Part shown: in pieces, positions 1-10,400 of the stretch
Numbering within the stretch: the first letter of the stretch is position 1
Layout: each line of letters begins with the position of its first letter
Program-made: the position numbers and the translations under genes
The notes under the pieces: model-generated
Database searches by the model: none
What the model was told of the DNA's origin: nothing
What the model saw: only the letters and a program-made list of their open reading frames with translations
Assembly: GCA_029990175.1 (NCBI GenBank)
Contig: JARKIP010000035.1
Span: 37,524,001-37,588,000, forward strand
Reading direction: 5' to 3'
Source: Petunia secreta
Lineage: Eukaryota; Streptophyta; Magnoliopsida; Solanales; Solanaceae
DNA length: 64,000 nucleotides

Positions 1-669
1 AAAACCTGTGCCTATCACTCTAGGGGACCTGGACACGATACTGAAAAGTGCTATGGCCTGAGGGACAAAATACAGGACTTGATTGACCAAAAGGTGATAC
101 ACTTGAAGACTCCGAATGTGCACAACAATCCTCTGCCTAATCATGGAGATAGTAGGGTGAACTTGATCGAGCAAGATGAGGAATGCAACTTAGAAGGGAC
201 TACAGTTAAGGCAAAAGGAAAGGTACCAGCAACCGCTTCAGTTGCTCAAGCCAGCTACAGCACCAGAGCCCATTGAGGTGGAAGTGGCTCCTAAATTCTA
301 TGTCGATGTGGTTCCACCACATAGTGACAAGGTCGTACCATGGGATTATGAAAGGGAGAAGAAGAACAAGTTGTGGCTGAAACTGTTGCCGCACAAGGGA
401 TGACTAGAAGTGGGAGGATCTACACTACCGAGCATCTTATTCAAGACAGACGATGCATTAGCGAGGAAGAGTCTGAGGGACTGTGGAAGAAAGTACAAGC
501 AAAGGAGTACTCCGTAGTTGAGCACTTGGGCAGAACTGACGCACAAATCTCTGTTTTGTCTTTGCTCCTCAAATCGGAGAGTCACCGAAGTGCTTTGATG
601 AACGTGTTGGACGAAGCACATGTTCCAGTGGACACTTCAGTTGAGAACCTGGCTAGCATGGTTGGATAA
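1..669 (+). pseudogene. H0 gag C-terminus and pre-protease region, broken
   Basis: From base 1 the frame reads a C-x2-H...H-x4-C knuckle-like motif (CAYH, then GHDTEKC) followed by LRDKIQDLID, which is typical of the gag end of plant Tat elements. The frame stops at 274-276. A shift near 255 opens another frame, and a second shift near 365 leads into a stretch containing MTRSGRIY and SLLLKSESHRSAL, the usual lead-in to the Tat protease. That frame ends at TAA 667-669, beyond which coding-like sequence continues to the A1 insertion. At least two frameshifts and two stops make it non-functional. Confidence 0.75.
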
Positions 670-718
670 GTCATGGAGGCCAACCGAATTGCTTTTCATG
701 GAGATGAGCTACCACCTG
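1..718 (+). mobile_element. H0 segment 1 of 3: degenerate Tat-lineage Ty3/Gypsy retrotransposon (gag end to protease start)
   Basis: This is the left piece of the oldest element in the window. The sequence runs into A1 at 719 and resumes at 39332 after the duplicated target ACCTG (714-718 and 39327-39331). The reading continues from a derived gag zinc knuckle through the pre-protease region. The later segments carry protease, RT, RNase H, a second RNase H and integrase in the order known for the Tat (Ogre/Retand-like) lineage. The 5' LTR and most of gag lie left of the window. Lineage is inferred from protein signatures and from the 3' UTR repeats at 60341-61130. Confidence 0.85.
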
Positions 719-1556
719 TGATGCGGGGCATACCTCAAGGCCGTTCACTAGGAGTCAAGCAAAGTTGATTCAAGACAACCATCTTTACTTGACTTGGAGA
801 GACATGGATGAAGGTTTCGAGAGTAGCCGGAAGATCATGCTTTTGAGTGCCATGGATGGTGGATCACTTAGGCCACTTGAAGAGGCATCCGGAGCACGTT
901 TGGAAGCAAATCAAGAAGCCACAGGAACGGGCGGACCGCCTACTCAACTAGGCGGGCCGCCTACTTTTTGAGTACCCTCTGGATCTTGCCCAGGCGGACC
1001 GCCTCTGTAAAACGGGCGGACCGCCTACTCCAAAGAGGCTGGCCGCCCACTCCAAGTAGGCTGACCGCCTACTCCAAAGGGCTGGGCGCCTAGTGGGGCG
1101 CCTACTTTGCTGAAGGGTGCGGGAATTCCTAGTTTTATGCTATGTTTTGGACAACTATAGCCCTACGAGGCCTTTATTATTTTAACCCACTTTAGGGGTA
1201 TTTTTGAGCTTTCATTACATGTAAGTGAAGTCTATAAATACTTCACAAACCTCTTCAAACCTCAACTTACCTTGAATTTTATGAATGATGAAAAGAATCT
1301 ATCTCTTGTTTGGAGAACCCTTTGTCTTGGTTGCTTGAATTCACTAGTGGAACCTAGTTGAGTCTTGAACCGAAAACCCGATCATTCTACTTGCGAGTCC
1401 CGGGTGCGACTCGAGGGTGGTTGCATATTGTAGGTCCTTCTTGACACCGATACAAGGGTATCTCGGGACAAGTTCCCCGGGGTTACTTCGTAGGGAGTTT
1501 GAGTAGTGTCTCGCTCTCTATCTTTTGTTTTCCGCGTTTAGTTTTGATCCTTATCA
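719..1556 (+). repeat. A1 5' LTR
   Basis: 838 bp, TG...CA ends, paired with 38489-39326. A TATA box (TATAAATA) lies at 1233-1240. Upstream of it is the array of gapped palindromes at 929-1100. The first about 250 bp would encode the polyprotein tail (RPFTRSQAK region), but only the 3' LTR copy adjoins pol. Confidence 0.95.
929..1100 (+). promoter_or_regulatory. A1 5' LTR palindrome array (U3)
   Basis: Gapped palindromes of the form (A/G)GGCG-NNN-CGCCT start at 929, 950, 992, 1014, 1036, 1058 and about 1084, so the steps are 21, 42, 22, 22, 22 and 26. The centres are GAC, GGC, GAC, GAC, then more degenerate copies. The array lies 130-300 bp upstream of the TATA box and is repeated in the 3' LTR (from about 38699). 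A regulatory role is inferred only from position and spacing. Confidence 0.7.
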
Positions 1557-1559
1557 TCT

Positions 1560-1571
1560 TGGTATCAGAGC
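1560..1571 (+). other. A1 primer binding site (tRNA-iMet)
   Basis: TGGTATCAGAGC is complementary to the 3' end of plant initiator Met tRNA. It lies three bases (TCT) after the 5' LTR end. Reverse transcription would start here. Confidence 0.95.
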
Positions 1572-2445
1572 AAGGCTCGGGTTTTGTTTCTACAAACCCC
1601 CGACCCTTGATTCTTCGTGCCTAGGTTGGTTTCGATATTAGGTTCTTGTTTGTTATTGAAGAAAAGAAGAAAACACAAAAAAAATATGATCATGGATTCT
1701 TGGTTTGATAGACCCATTGTGTGATTGTTATTGGGGTTTGTTCCTTATTGGAAACCCGTTCTTTTGGTACCCTAAACATCCAGTTTGAAGTAGAAACACA
1801 AGAGTTGAAAATTTGAAACCCCTTGAAAATTTAAAAATTTGAAACCCTAAGCTTGAAGTTGATGAACATGGTAGATTGCTTGTTTTTGATTGGGGTTTGA
1901 TAAAAGTTGTTGGGGTTGGTTCTTTGTGATTGAAACAACATTGGGGTACCTTTGAATTGCTAAAACAACGTGTGAATTGATGAATTTTGGGGTGCAAAAC
2001 CAAGAAAATCGTGTTTGAAACTGTGCTGAAACCTGCAGTAGGCGGGGCGCCTAGTGAAACGGGCGGACCGCCTGTTTTTGTTGAGCTCTCTGGATTTTAC
2101 AGAGGCGGGGCGCCTACTAGAGTAGGCTGACTGCCTACTCTCCTCTGCAGAGAACCAGGCGGACCACCTAGTCCAAACAGGTGGGGCGCCTACTTCTGTT
2201 GGGCGTGGTTTCGGGTAGTTTTTCGTAGGATTTCTTGTTTCTTTGATCGCATTACTTCTAGCTAGTACTTCTTTGAGTAATATTACCTACTTGAGTTGTG
2301 CTAGCCCTTCTAAGCTGTTAGGAAAACTTAAGCCTAGACCGGAGACTAGAATTCAAAGAAGACTCGTAGTCTCTTTTGACTCAAGTCCGCACCTAAAGAG
2401 CTTATCGTTCCGATAGAGTCATATCAACTCCACTCACCCCGGAGT
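1572..2445 (+). other. A1 untranslated leader, part 1, with second palindrome array
   Basis: AT-rich, no coding capacity. It continues at 17902-18074 after B1, about 1.06 kb in total. A second gapped-palindrome array starts at 2040, 2061, 2103, 2124, 2157 and 2179 (steps 21, 42, 21, 33, 22) and has the same motif family as the A1 LTR. The part beyond B1 ends in a splice-acceptor-like string (GCTAAC, a T-rich run, then GTGTAG) directly before the gag ATG at 18075. Confidence 0.75.
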
Positions 2446-3293
2446 TGATGCCGGGCAATCCACCACGAGGAGACCATTCACTCGGAGCCAAGCCAAGGAT
2501 GTCCAAGAAGCGCATTTACACTTGGTGAGGAAGGGCCTTGAAGAAGGAAGCGATTGGAAGCCGTTCCGGGTGCTCAAACTAGGCCTCACGCCTAAGGAAG
2601 AAGAGAGCCCAGCAGAGCTAGGCGCCCCGCCTAGCCCAGGCGCCCCGCCTAGGGAGCTCACTGCCTAAGGCTCAGAAAATGCACCAGGCGCCCCACCTGG
2701 CTAGGCGCCCAGTCTAGCTGAAGGCCAAGCCAGGCGCCCCGCCTAGCTTCAGGCGCCCAGCCTAGCTGAAGGCCAAGCCAGGCGCCCCGCCTAGATCCAG
2801 GCGTCCAGCCTAGCTTCAGCATGAACCAGGCGCCCCTCCCAGCCCCAGGCGCCCCACCTAGCTGCTGAACTTATGTTTCTTTTACTATTTTGTCCTGCGT
2901 GGCTTATTTGATGAACCTTATTAGTAAGGGTAATTACGTCTTTGTGTAAGCTTGGGAAAACACTATAAATATCCAAGCCTAGCTTATTTTACACTTAGCT
3001 TATTATTGATATTGATGAATGTTAAACATTGAACATGAGCATGGCTCTTGGTATTGAATGAAACCCTTTGATCTTGGACTTGTATGTCTTCTAGCGGATC
3101 TAGATGAATACTCTTCCTCTCCGACCATTCTACTTGCGTGCTCGCGTTAGCTCGAGGGTAGTTGCATAGCGTAGGTGTTCTTGTCCTTCTCTCGGGGTGT
3201 AACGGAACAAGTTCTCCGTTGCTACTTGGGATTAGAGATCGAGTTACGTCTCGTTCTTTATCTTTTACTTTCCGCGTTTGATTTCCTACATCA
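2446..3293 (+). repeat. B1 5' LTR
   Basis: 848 bp, 58 bp longer than the B2 LTR, because the palindrome array has one extra pair. TATA box (TATAAATA) at 2964-2971. Pairs with 17049-17896. Confidence 0.95.
2620..2859 (+). promoter_or_regulatory. B1 5' LTR palindrome array (U3)
   Basis: Ten copies of AGGCG-CCC-CGCCT or close variants start at 2620, 2638, 2686, 2703, 2732, 2751, 2780, 2799, 2828 and 2847. Within-pair steps are 17-19; between pairs they are 29 (48 once). Each pair plus spacer is a diverged 48-bp tandem unit. The array ends about 105 bp before the TATA box. The first pair also codes the end of the polyprotein in the 3' LTR copy. Confidence 0.75.
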
Positions 3294-3295
3294 TT

Positions 3296-3307
3296 TGGTA
3301 TCAGAGC
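3296..3307 (+). other. B1 primer binding site (tRNA-iMet)
   Basis: TGGTATCAGAGC, two bases (TT) after the LTR end. Family B uses a 2-nt spacer; families A and C use 3 nt. Confidence 0.95.
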
Positions 3308-4542
3308 AAGGCTCGGGTTTTGTTTCTACAAACCCCCGACCCTTGATTCTTCGTGCCTAGTATCTTCTTTTAGTTTTTCTTGTTGTTGAAGTTATTAGAA
3401 AGGAGAAAATTGCAAAAAAATTGAAAAAATTGAAAAATACAAAAATTTGGTGTAACTTGTTGATTTGGATGATTTGTGATATGGGTGTTATGGATTCTTG
3501 ATCGAGATTGATTTCCCGTTGCTTGGGTACCAAAATTGTTGGAATTGGTGAAGTTTGAAAAATTGAAACCCCAAAACCCCTTAAACCCTTGAAGAACTTG
3601 TTCTTGATGAATTTTGGCTTGATTCTTGGGTTGGATTGATGTTTGATTGAAAACTTGTTATTGGGGATTGATCTTCATTGAAATACAAACAATTCGGTAC
3701 CAATTTTGTGGGATTTGAACATGTATAACACCTTCTTTGATGAATCACAATCCTTGTTGAAACCCTTTTGATAAACCCTTGTGTTCTTGAGTTCTTGAGA
3801 TTGAACCCTGATTTGATTGATTGTTTGATTGAAATTTTGATTGGGTTTTGTTAAGGAAGATCAAACACAACTTTGGGTATCTTTGGATTGTGAAAACAAG
3901 TTGAAAACATCGGATTTGAGGCTTGAAAATCGACTTGAAACGAGTTTGGAACGAGTTGGAAAAAGCTTCAGGCTAGGCGCCCCGCCTAAGCCAGGCGCCC
4001 CGCCTGACTTGGCTACTGCCTAAGTCCCAGGCGCCCCGCCTAGACCCAGGCGCCCCGCCTGGAACACAGCACAATCTAGGCTCCCCACCTGAGTTTCAGG
4101 CGCCCCTCCTGAGTGCTGAACGCATTGTTTCGGGTAGATTTTCGTAGGTATTTCCCTTTGTTTGATAACATAACATCTAGTTAGTACTAATTTGAGTAAC
4201 CGATCTACTTGAATAGTGCTAACCCTTTGATTGCTCTTAAGTGATTCGTGCCTAGCAAGGAGAGTAGAATTCTAAGGAAAAGCGTAGAATCTTTTAACTC
4301 AAGTCCTTCACTTCAAAGTGCCTAGTGTTCATTGAGTCCCATTAACTCCACTCACCCCGGAGTGTGCATGACTCGTGAATAGTTTAGTTGAGTTGAGGAG
4401 TTGCTAATCATCTACGTGAAGCTTTGGAACTACAAGTTGAGGGAAATATCCACCGCCACCCAAAAGAGTGATCCGAGTGAACACAAGTGAGGGAGCGAGT
4501 GAGGTGTTTTAACTAACTCTTGTTTCTTTCTTTGTAGGTACA
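3308..4542 (+). other. B1 untranslated leader with second palindrome array
   Basis: About 1.25 kb, AT-rich, with many TTGATT-type runs and no convincing frame. Gapped palindromes AGGCG-CCC-CGCCT start at 3975, 3993, 4029, 4048, 4078 (degenerate) and 4098 (steps 18, 36, 19, 30, 20), almost the step pattern of the B2 LTR array. The last bases before the ATG hold a CTAAC branch-like motif, a pyrimidine tract and TTTGTAG, which look like a 3' splice site. Confidence 0.75.
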
Positions 4543-6735
4543 ATGGCCAACGAAGGTCAAGATTTCATTAAGGAGGCCTTGGCTAATCTTCTTGCCAAGA
4601 TGGACCTCATGAACCAAAGGATTGATTCTCTTGAAAAAGGAGCCTCGAGTACTCAAGGTGAACATGGGACCCCGAGTGTCCCAATTGAAAAGAGGACCCC
4701 GAGTGTCCAAATTGAGACCGGTGAAGGCTCAAGTAGTCCTACTTTTACCCCGGAGCAAGTTGTTGAATTGCTCAATCAACAACGGGTGAAGGAGGACCGA
4801 GAGAGAATTGAACGAACGGGCATTCCCCGTATCTTGGACAATCCTCCAAGAAACTTTCCACTACCAAGACCCGTCCGAAATGTGCAACCTCTTGAGCAAG
4901 TTGTTGAGGCTCAAGAAGGGGAGGAAGTTGATTATGGTGACGATGTGTATGGGTTTGAAGATCACTTTCAACCAAGGCGAGCTATGAATTGGGGTCGAAA
5001 TGTGGATCGGGGTAGAGGCCGAGGTCGAGGGCCACCCTTAGGATATGGAGGGAGGAATGTTAGAAGGGACTATGTTGCTTATGATGATCACCATGGAGGC
5101 CAACCGGAGCCATTCCAAGGGGGTCGTGACAACAACAACAATCTTAATAGTGTGAAGCTCACTATTCCTTCTTTCAAAGGAAGTAGTGACCCGGTGGAGT
5201 ACATTGGTTGGAAATTGGCTATGGAGCGTATCTTTGACACCAATGATATGCCCGATGTGAAGAAGACCAAGTATGCAATATCCTCCTTTGAATCTTTTGC
5301 TTCTACTTGGTGGGAGTCGGTGAAGAGAAATAGAAGAAGGACGGGTATGACTATTAATCTTACTTAGGAAGAGTTGATCCGTGTGATGGATGAGAAGTAC
5401 TTGACTAATCAATACCGGGTTGAACAACAAAGGCGTCTATATGATTTGAAGCAAGGTTACAAATCGATTGGTGAATATTTCAATGAATTTGAGCAAATCC
5501 GAATGATCCTTGACTTAGATGATGAAGACAATGAGACGGCCATGATCCGTTTCAAAGGGGGCTTGAACCGAGACATAGCTTCACAATTGAAGTTCCACAA
5601 ATATGATGATCATTACAAGCTATGTGAAGATGCGATTGAGGCCGAGAAATGGCTCAAGGAGGAGAAATCCCTCCGCTACAAGAGTAGCACTCCTACTCCA
5701 ACAAGCAAACCAAAGGATTGGAAGCCTCCTACTACAAATGCAAGGTTCCCAAGTGCAAGTGGGACAAGCGGTGCAAATGCTACCAAGGATGTGAAGAAGC
5801 CGTTTGAGAAGAACACACCTAATGTGGGAGGTAACTCTAAAACTCAACTACATGCTCCTACTTCTTCTTCAATACAATGCCACAAGTGCAAGGGGTATGG
5901 TCATTTTGCTAGGGAATGTCCTACAAAGAGGACCATGATTGTTGTTGGCAATGAAGCATATGAGAAAGAGAGTGAATCGGAGGATGAGGGAGTAGAGGGA
6001 GTAGAGGGAGATGAGGGAGTAGAGGAGAATGATTTGCTTGATGATACGATGGAGGAGGAGGATCCTCATACTTTCTTGGTTGTGAGACGGAGCCTAGGAG
6101 CTATGATTGTGGAAGATAGTGAAACCTTGCAAAGGGAAAATCTTTTCCATGCTAGGTGCCGGGTCAAAGATGTTGTTTGCTCTATTATAATTGATTCCGG
6201 AAGTTGTGCAAATGTAGTGAGTCAATCACTAGTGGCTCAATTGAAGTTAACTACCATGAAGCATCCTAAACCTTACCGGTTACAATGGCTTAGTGAATGT
6301 GGAGAGCTTAAGGTGATGAAACAAGCCATGATCAAGTTTAGAATGGGTAGTTATGTGGATGAGCATTTGTTTGACGTTGTGCCTATGCAAGCATGCCACC
6401 TACTCTTAGGGAGGCCATGGCAATTCGATAGGCAAGTGGTGCATGATGGTCGTGTCAACACTTACACGGTCAAACATGAAGGGAAGAGATTTGTGCTTAA
6501 ACCTCTCACTCCTAAGCAAGTGAGTGATGATTACAAGAAAATGAAGGAGTTGAGGGAGGTGGCAAAGGCTAAGTCACTCTTTGAGACTAGCCCTTTGTCC
6601 AAAAGCATGGTGGCAATCCCACCTACTTCATCTACCGGTGGCATGTGTGCCATGATGCAACCGGGCGAGCTCTTGAAAGGTAATGATGGCACCAAATTTC
6701 TCCTATGCCTAGTGCACAAAGGTATGATCCTTAAC
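4543..6735 (+). pseudogene. B1 gag-protease, broken by TAG and by D1
   Basis: ATG at 4543 follows the conserved TTTGTAGGTACA context. In order: N-terminal helical region, short peptide repeats around TPSV, an RG-rich stretch ([11 protein letters not shown]), capsid-like core with STWWES, CCHC knuckle [14 protein letters not shown] at 5878-5919, and aspartic protease motif [11 protein letters not shown] with Asp at 6193. A TAG at 5365-5367 replaces a Trp codon found in C2 and B2. D1 interrupts the frame at 6735/14349, between protease and RT. Gag core bases near 5100-5360 match C2 better than B2, whereas the region after about 5940 matches B2. Confidence 0.9.
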
Positions 6736-7486
6736 TGATGCAATCGAAAATACGAAAGCGATAAAAGATAAGAAACGAGACGAGACTCACACTAAAGTCG
6801 AGTAGCAACGAAGAACTTGTTCCGTTACACCCCGAGCGATTGGAAAGAATCACCTACGCTAAGCAACTATCCTCAAGAGACACGAGGCTCAAGCAAATAG
6901 AATGATCGAAGATGGATTGAAGAGCAACTTGGATTCATCCAATTGATTTCAAGCCAAAAGAGTTACAATGTCAAGAGCTATGCTCATTTAATGTGTTTTG
7001 TGTTCAAAGTAGTGTGTCCAACAATAAATGATGAAAGAGGGCATTTATAGCACCTCATTACAATGTTTCCTAGCATTCTGGTCCGCTGCTACTCGAGTGT
7101 TCTTCGCGATCGCGCAGAGTTATACGCGATCGCGTGGAACACTAAAATGCAGAAGGTCGCGATAGCGCGAGTCTTGGCGCGATCGCGCAGGCAAAAGAAA
7201 TGGTCATCGCGATCGCGTGAGTGATGGACGCGATCGCGAAGAGCAAGTTTCCAGTCTTAGGCAGTAAGCTCAGCAGACTTCCCCTGTTTTTGCCCTGTTT
7301 TGCTCCCCTGCTTCTTGCACTGTTTCCTGCCCTGTTTCCACATGGAATGAGCTCCAATGCATTGCCTTTAAGTCCTTCCCCGAGCTCGTCTCATCCCCGC
7401 CTCTCCAAACCAAGTGTAGGTGAGCGTCTTGTATGTCCTTGGCTTGACTTCGAGTGAATGGTCTCGATGCAATTTGGGTTGCATCA
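6736..7486 (-). repeat. D1 3' LTR
   Basis: 751 bp, carries the last ~71 codons of the polyprotein (stop at 7270-7272), the palindrome array at 7105-7238 and a TATA box read on the minus strand (7043-7049). Confidence 0.95.
7105..7238 (-). promoter_or_regulatory. D1 3' LTR palindrome array, CGCGATCGCG type
   Basis: Exact 10-bp palindromes CGCGATCGCG at 7105, 7125, 7178, 7208 and 7229, plus the variant CGCGATAGCG at 7158. Steps are 20, 33, 20, 30 and 21, giving three pairs. On the element strand the array starts about 30 bp after the polyprotein stop and ends about 55 bp before the TATA box. The identical array is in the 5' LTR. Confidence 0.85.
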
Positions 7487-10400
7487 TCCTCCCCTTCTTG
7501 AGAAGATTTCGTCCTCGAAATTGAGGCGTCCTCCTCCAAGGTGTCGTCACCTACATCAAAAGAAGTCAAGTCACTAACATTGAAAGTAGTCGATACATTA
7601 TACTCACCGGGCAAATCTATCACGTATGCATTGTTGTTGATCTTAGACAACACTTGGAATGGTCCATCGCCCCTTGGTGCCAACTTTCCTTTCCTTTGGA
7701 TGGGAAATCTTTCCTTTCGGAAATGCACCCATACCCAATCTCCCTTCTTGAACTCCACCTTCTTTCTTCCTTTGTTCCTCTTGGTTGCTATCTTCTCATA
7801 AGCCTCTTCCAAAGCCTTCCGCGCTTTGGCGTGAAGTTCAAGTAACGCCTTGGCCCGAGCTTTACCTTCAAAATCAACAACCACATCCCTTGGCAAAGGG
7901 GTAAGATCAAGAGGAATCAATGGGTTAAAACCATAAACACACTCAAATGGAGTCATGCCAATCATGCGATGTAAAGTGCGGTTATATGCAAACTCCATGA
8001 GTGGTAGCTTATCAATCCAAGTCCCGGCCTTTCCTTTGGTCATAGCTCGTAGTAGAGCTCCCAAAGTCCGGTTCACCACCTCGGTTTGCCCATCGGTTTG
8101 AGGGTGGTGGGACGTGGAGAAGAGCAATTTGGTGCCAAGAGCACCCCACAAACATTTCCAAAAATGGCTAAGGAACTTGGAGTCCCTATCACTAACAATG
8201 GTGCGAGGCACCCCATGCAATTTCAAGACTTGATCAATAAACAAGGAAGCTACATGATGGGCATCATTAGTCTTTTTGCACGGAATGAAGTGAGCCATTT
8301 TGGAGAATCGGTCAACGACAACAAAAATGCTATCGTGTCCTCCTCTAGTCCGGGGTAAAGCCATGACAAAATCCATAGAAAGATCAACCCACGGACTAGT
8401 AGGGATGGGCAAAGGAGTGTATAGTCCTTGGTTGTTGGATCTAGACTTGGCCCTCTTGCAATCCAAGCAAGCATTGCAAAATCGTTCCACAAGAGGCCTC
8501 ATTTTTTGCCAATGGAATTGCTCTTTAAGTATGGCCATAGTCTTGTCCACCCCAAAGTGACCCATCAAGCCCCCGCAATGTGCTTCTTGCACTAGCACAT
8601 CTCTCCAGGAGGACTCGGGAACACACACTCGCCCATGCTTGAAAATGTAGCCATCTACCCATTGGTATTTCTCCACCCTTTCCCCACTCACTAGCGCATC
8701 ATAAATGCTCTTGAGCTTTGGGTCATGAGCGTACAATGACTTGATACTCTCAAAACCCACAAGTCTAGAAGCGAGAGTGGTGGCAAGAGCGAATTTTCTT
8801 GAAAGCGCATCGGCCACAATATTGTCCTTACCCTTTTTGTAATGAATTACATAAGGAAAGGACTCAATGAACTCCACCCACTTGGCATGTCTCTTGTTCA
8901 ACTTTTCTTGACCTCTTAGATGTTTGAGTGACTCATGGTCACTCTTAATCACAAATTCCCGAGGCCATAGATAGTGTTGCCAATGGGCTAAGGCTCTCAC
9001 GAGGGCATACAACTCCTTGTCATACGTGGAGTAATTCAAGGTTGCGCCCTTCAACTTCTCGCTAAAGTAGGCAACGGGTTTCCCTTCTTGCATGAGAACA
9101 CCCCCAATACCCACCCCCGAGGCATCACACTCTACCTCAAAAGCCTTCCCGAAGTCGGGCAATTGTAACAAAGGGGCGGTACTTAGCCTACCTTTCAATT
9201 CTTGGAAAGCCTTCTCTTGCGGCTCTCCCCAAACAAAAGGCTTGTCCTTTTTCACCAACTCGGTGAGTGGTGCGGCAATGGTGCTAAAGTCTCTAACAAA
9301 GCGCCGATAGAAACTAGCAAGGCCATGAAAACTCCGCACATGAGAAACGGTGGTGGGAGTAGGCCAATCTCTAATGGCTTCAACTTTGGATTCATCAACT
9401 TCTACACCATTGACACTAACAACAAAGCCCAAAAAGACAACCTTTTCAACACAAAAGGCGCACTTCTTAAAGTTGGCATAGAGCTTTTCGGCTCGTAGCA
9501 CTTCAAGCACTTGACTCAAGTGGCCCACATGGTCGCCTATTGACTTGCTATAAATCAATATGTCATCAAAGTAGACGACCACGAATTTGTTGATGAATGG
9601 CTTAAGCACGTGGTTCATTAATCTCATGAAAGTGCTAGGTGCGTTGGAGAGGCCGAAGGGCATCACCAACCATTCATATAGACCAAACTTGGTCTTGAAT
9701 GCGGTTTTCCACTCATCCCCGGGTTTCATCCGGATTTGATGGTAGCCGGACCTAAGGTCTATTTTAGAAAAAACACTAGAACCACTAAGCTCATCCAACA
9801 TATCATCCAAACGAGGTATGGGATGTCGATACTTTACCGTGATCTTGTTGACCGCTCGACAATCCACACACATCCTCCAAGTGCCATCCTTCTTCGGAAC
9901 AAGGATCACGGGCACGGCACAAGGGCTCAAGCTCTCCCTCACCAAGCCCTTGGTGAGCAACTCATCAATTTGCTTTTGTAGCTCCCTTGTGTCCTCGGGA
10001 TTGCTCCTATATGCCGGTTTGTTGGGAATTTGAGATCCCGGGACAAAGTCAATTTGATGTTCAATGCCCCTCAAGGGAGGCAATCCATCCGGCATCTCAT
10101 CCGGGAACATGTCCTCATAAACCTTCAAAACATTTTCAATGGCACTAGGCAAAGGGTTAGGGTTAGATAAATAATCACTTTCGGAATTTAAAACCATACC
10201 TTTGTGCACTAGGCATATGAGCATCTTGGTGCCATCATTACCTTTCAAAACCTCACCCGGTTGCATCATGGCACACATGCGACCGGTGGAAGATGGTGGA
10301 GTCTCGGCCAAAGGTTTGGCCACAACCGGGGACTTGGCCTTAGCCGCTTCCCGCAACTCTTTCATGCGCCGATAGTCTTCACTTACTTGCTTCGGGGTCA

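Noticed and set aside
1560..1571. TGGTATCAGAGC as part of a tRNA gene
   Set aside because: Only the 12-bp complement of the tRNA 3' end is present, placed 2-3 bp after each 5' LTR; it is the primer site.
7142..7357. Short frames repeated at 7142, 13999, 44536 and 51391 as a conserved small gene
   Set aside because: They are the polyprotein tail and array region within D-family LTRs; the repetition reflects the LTR copies.
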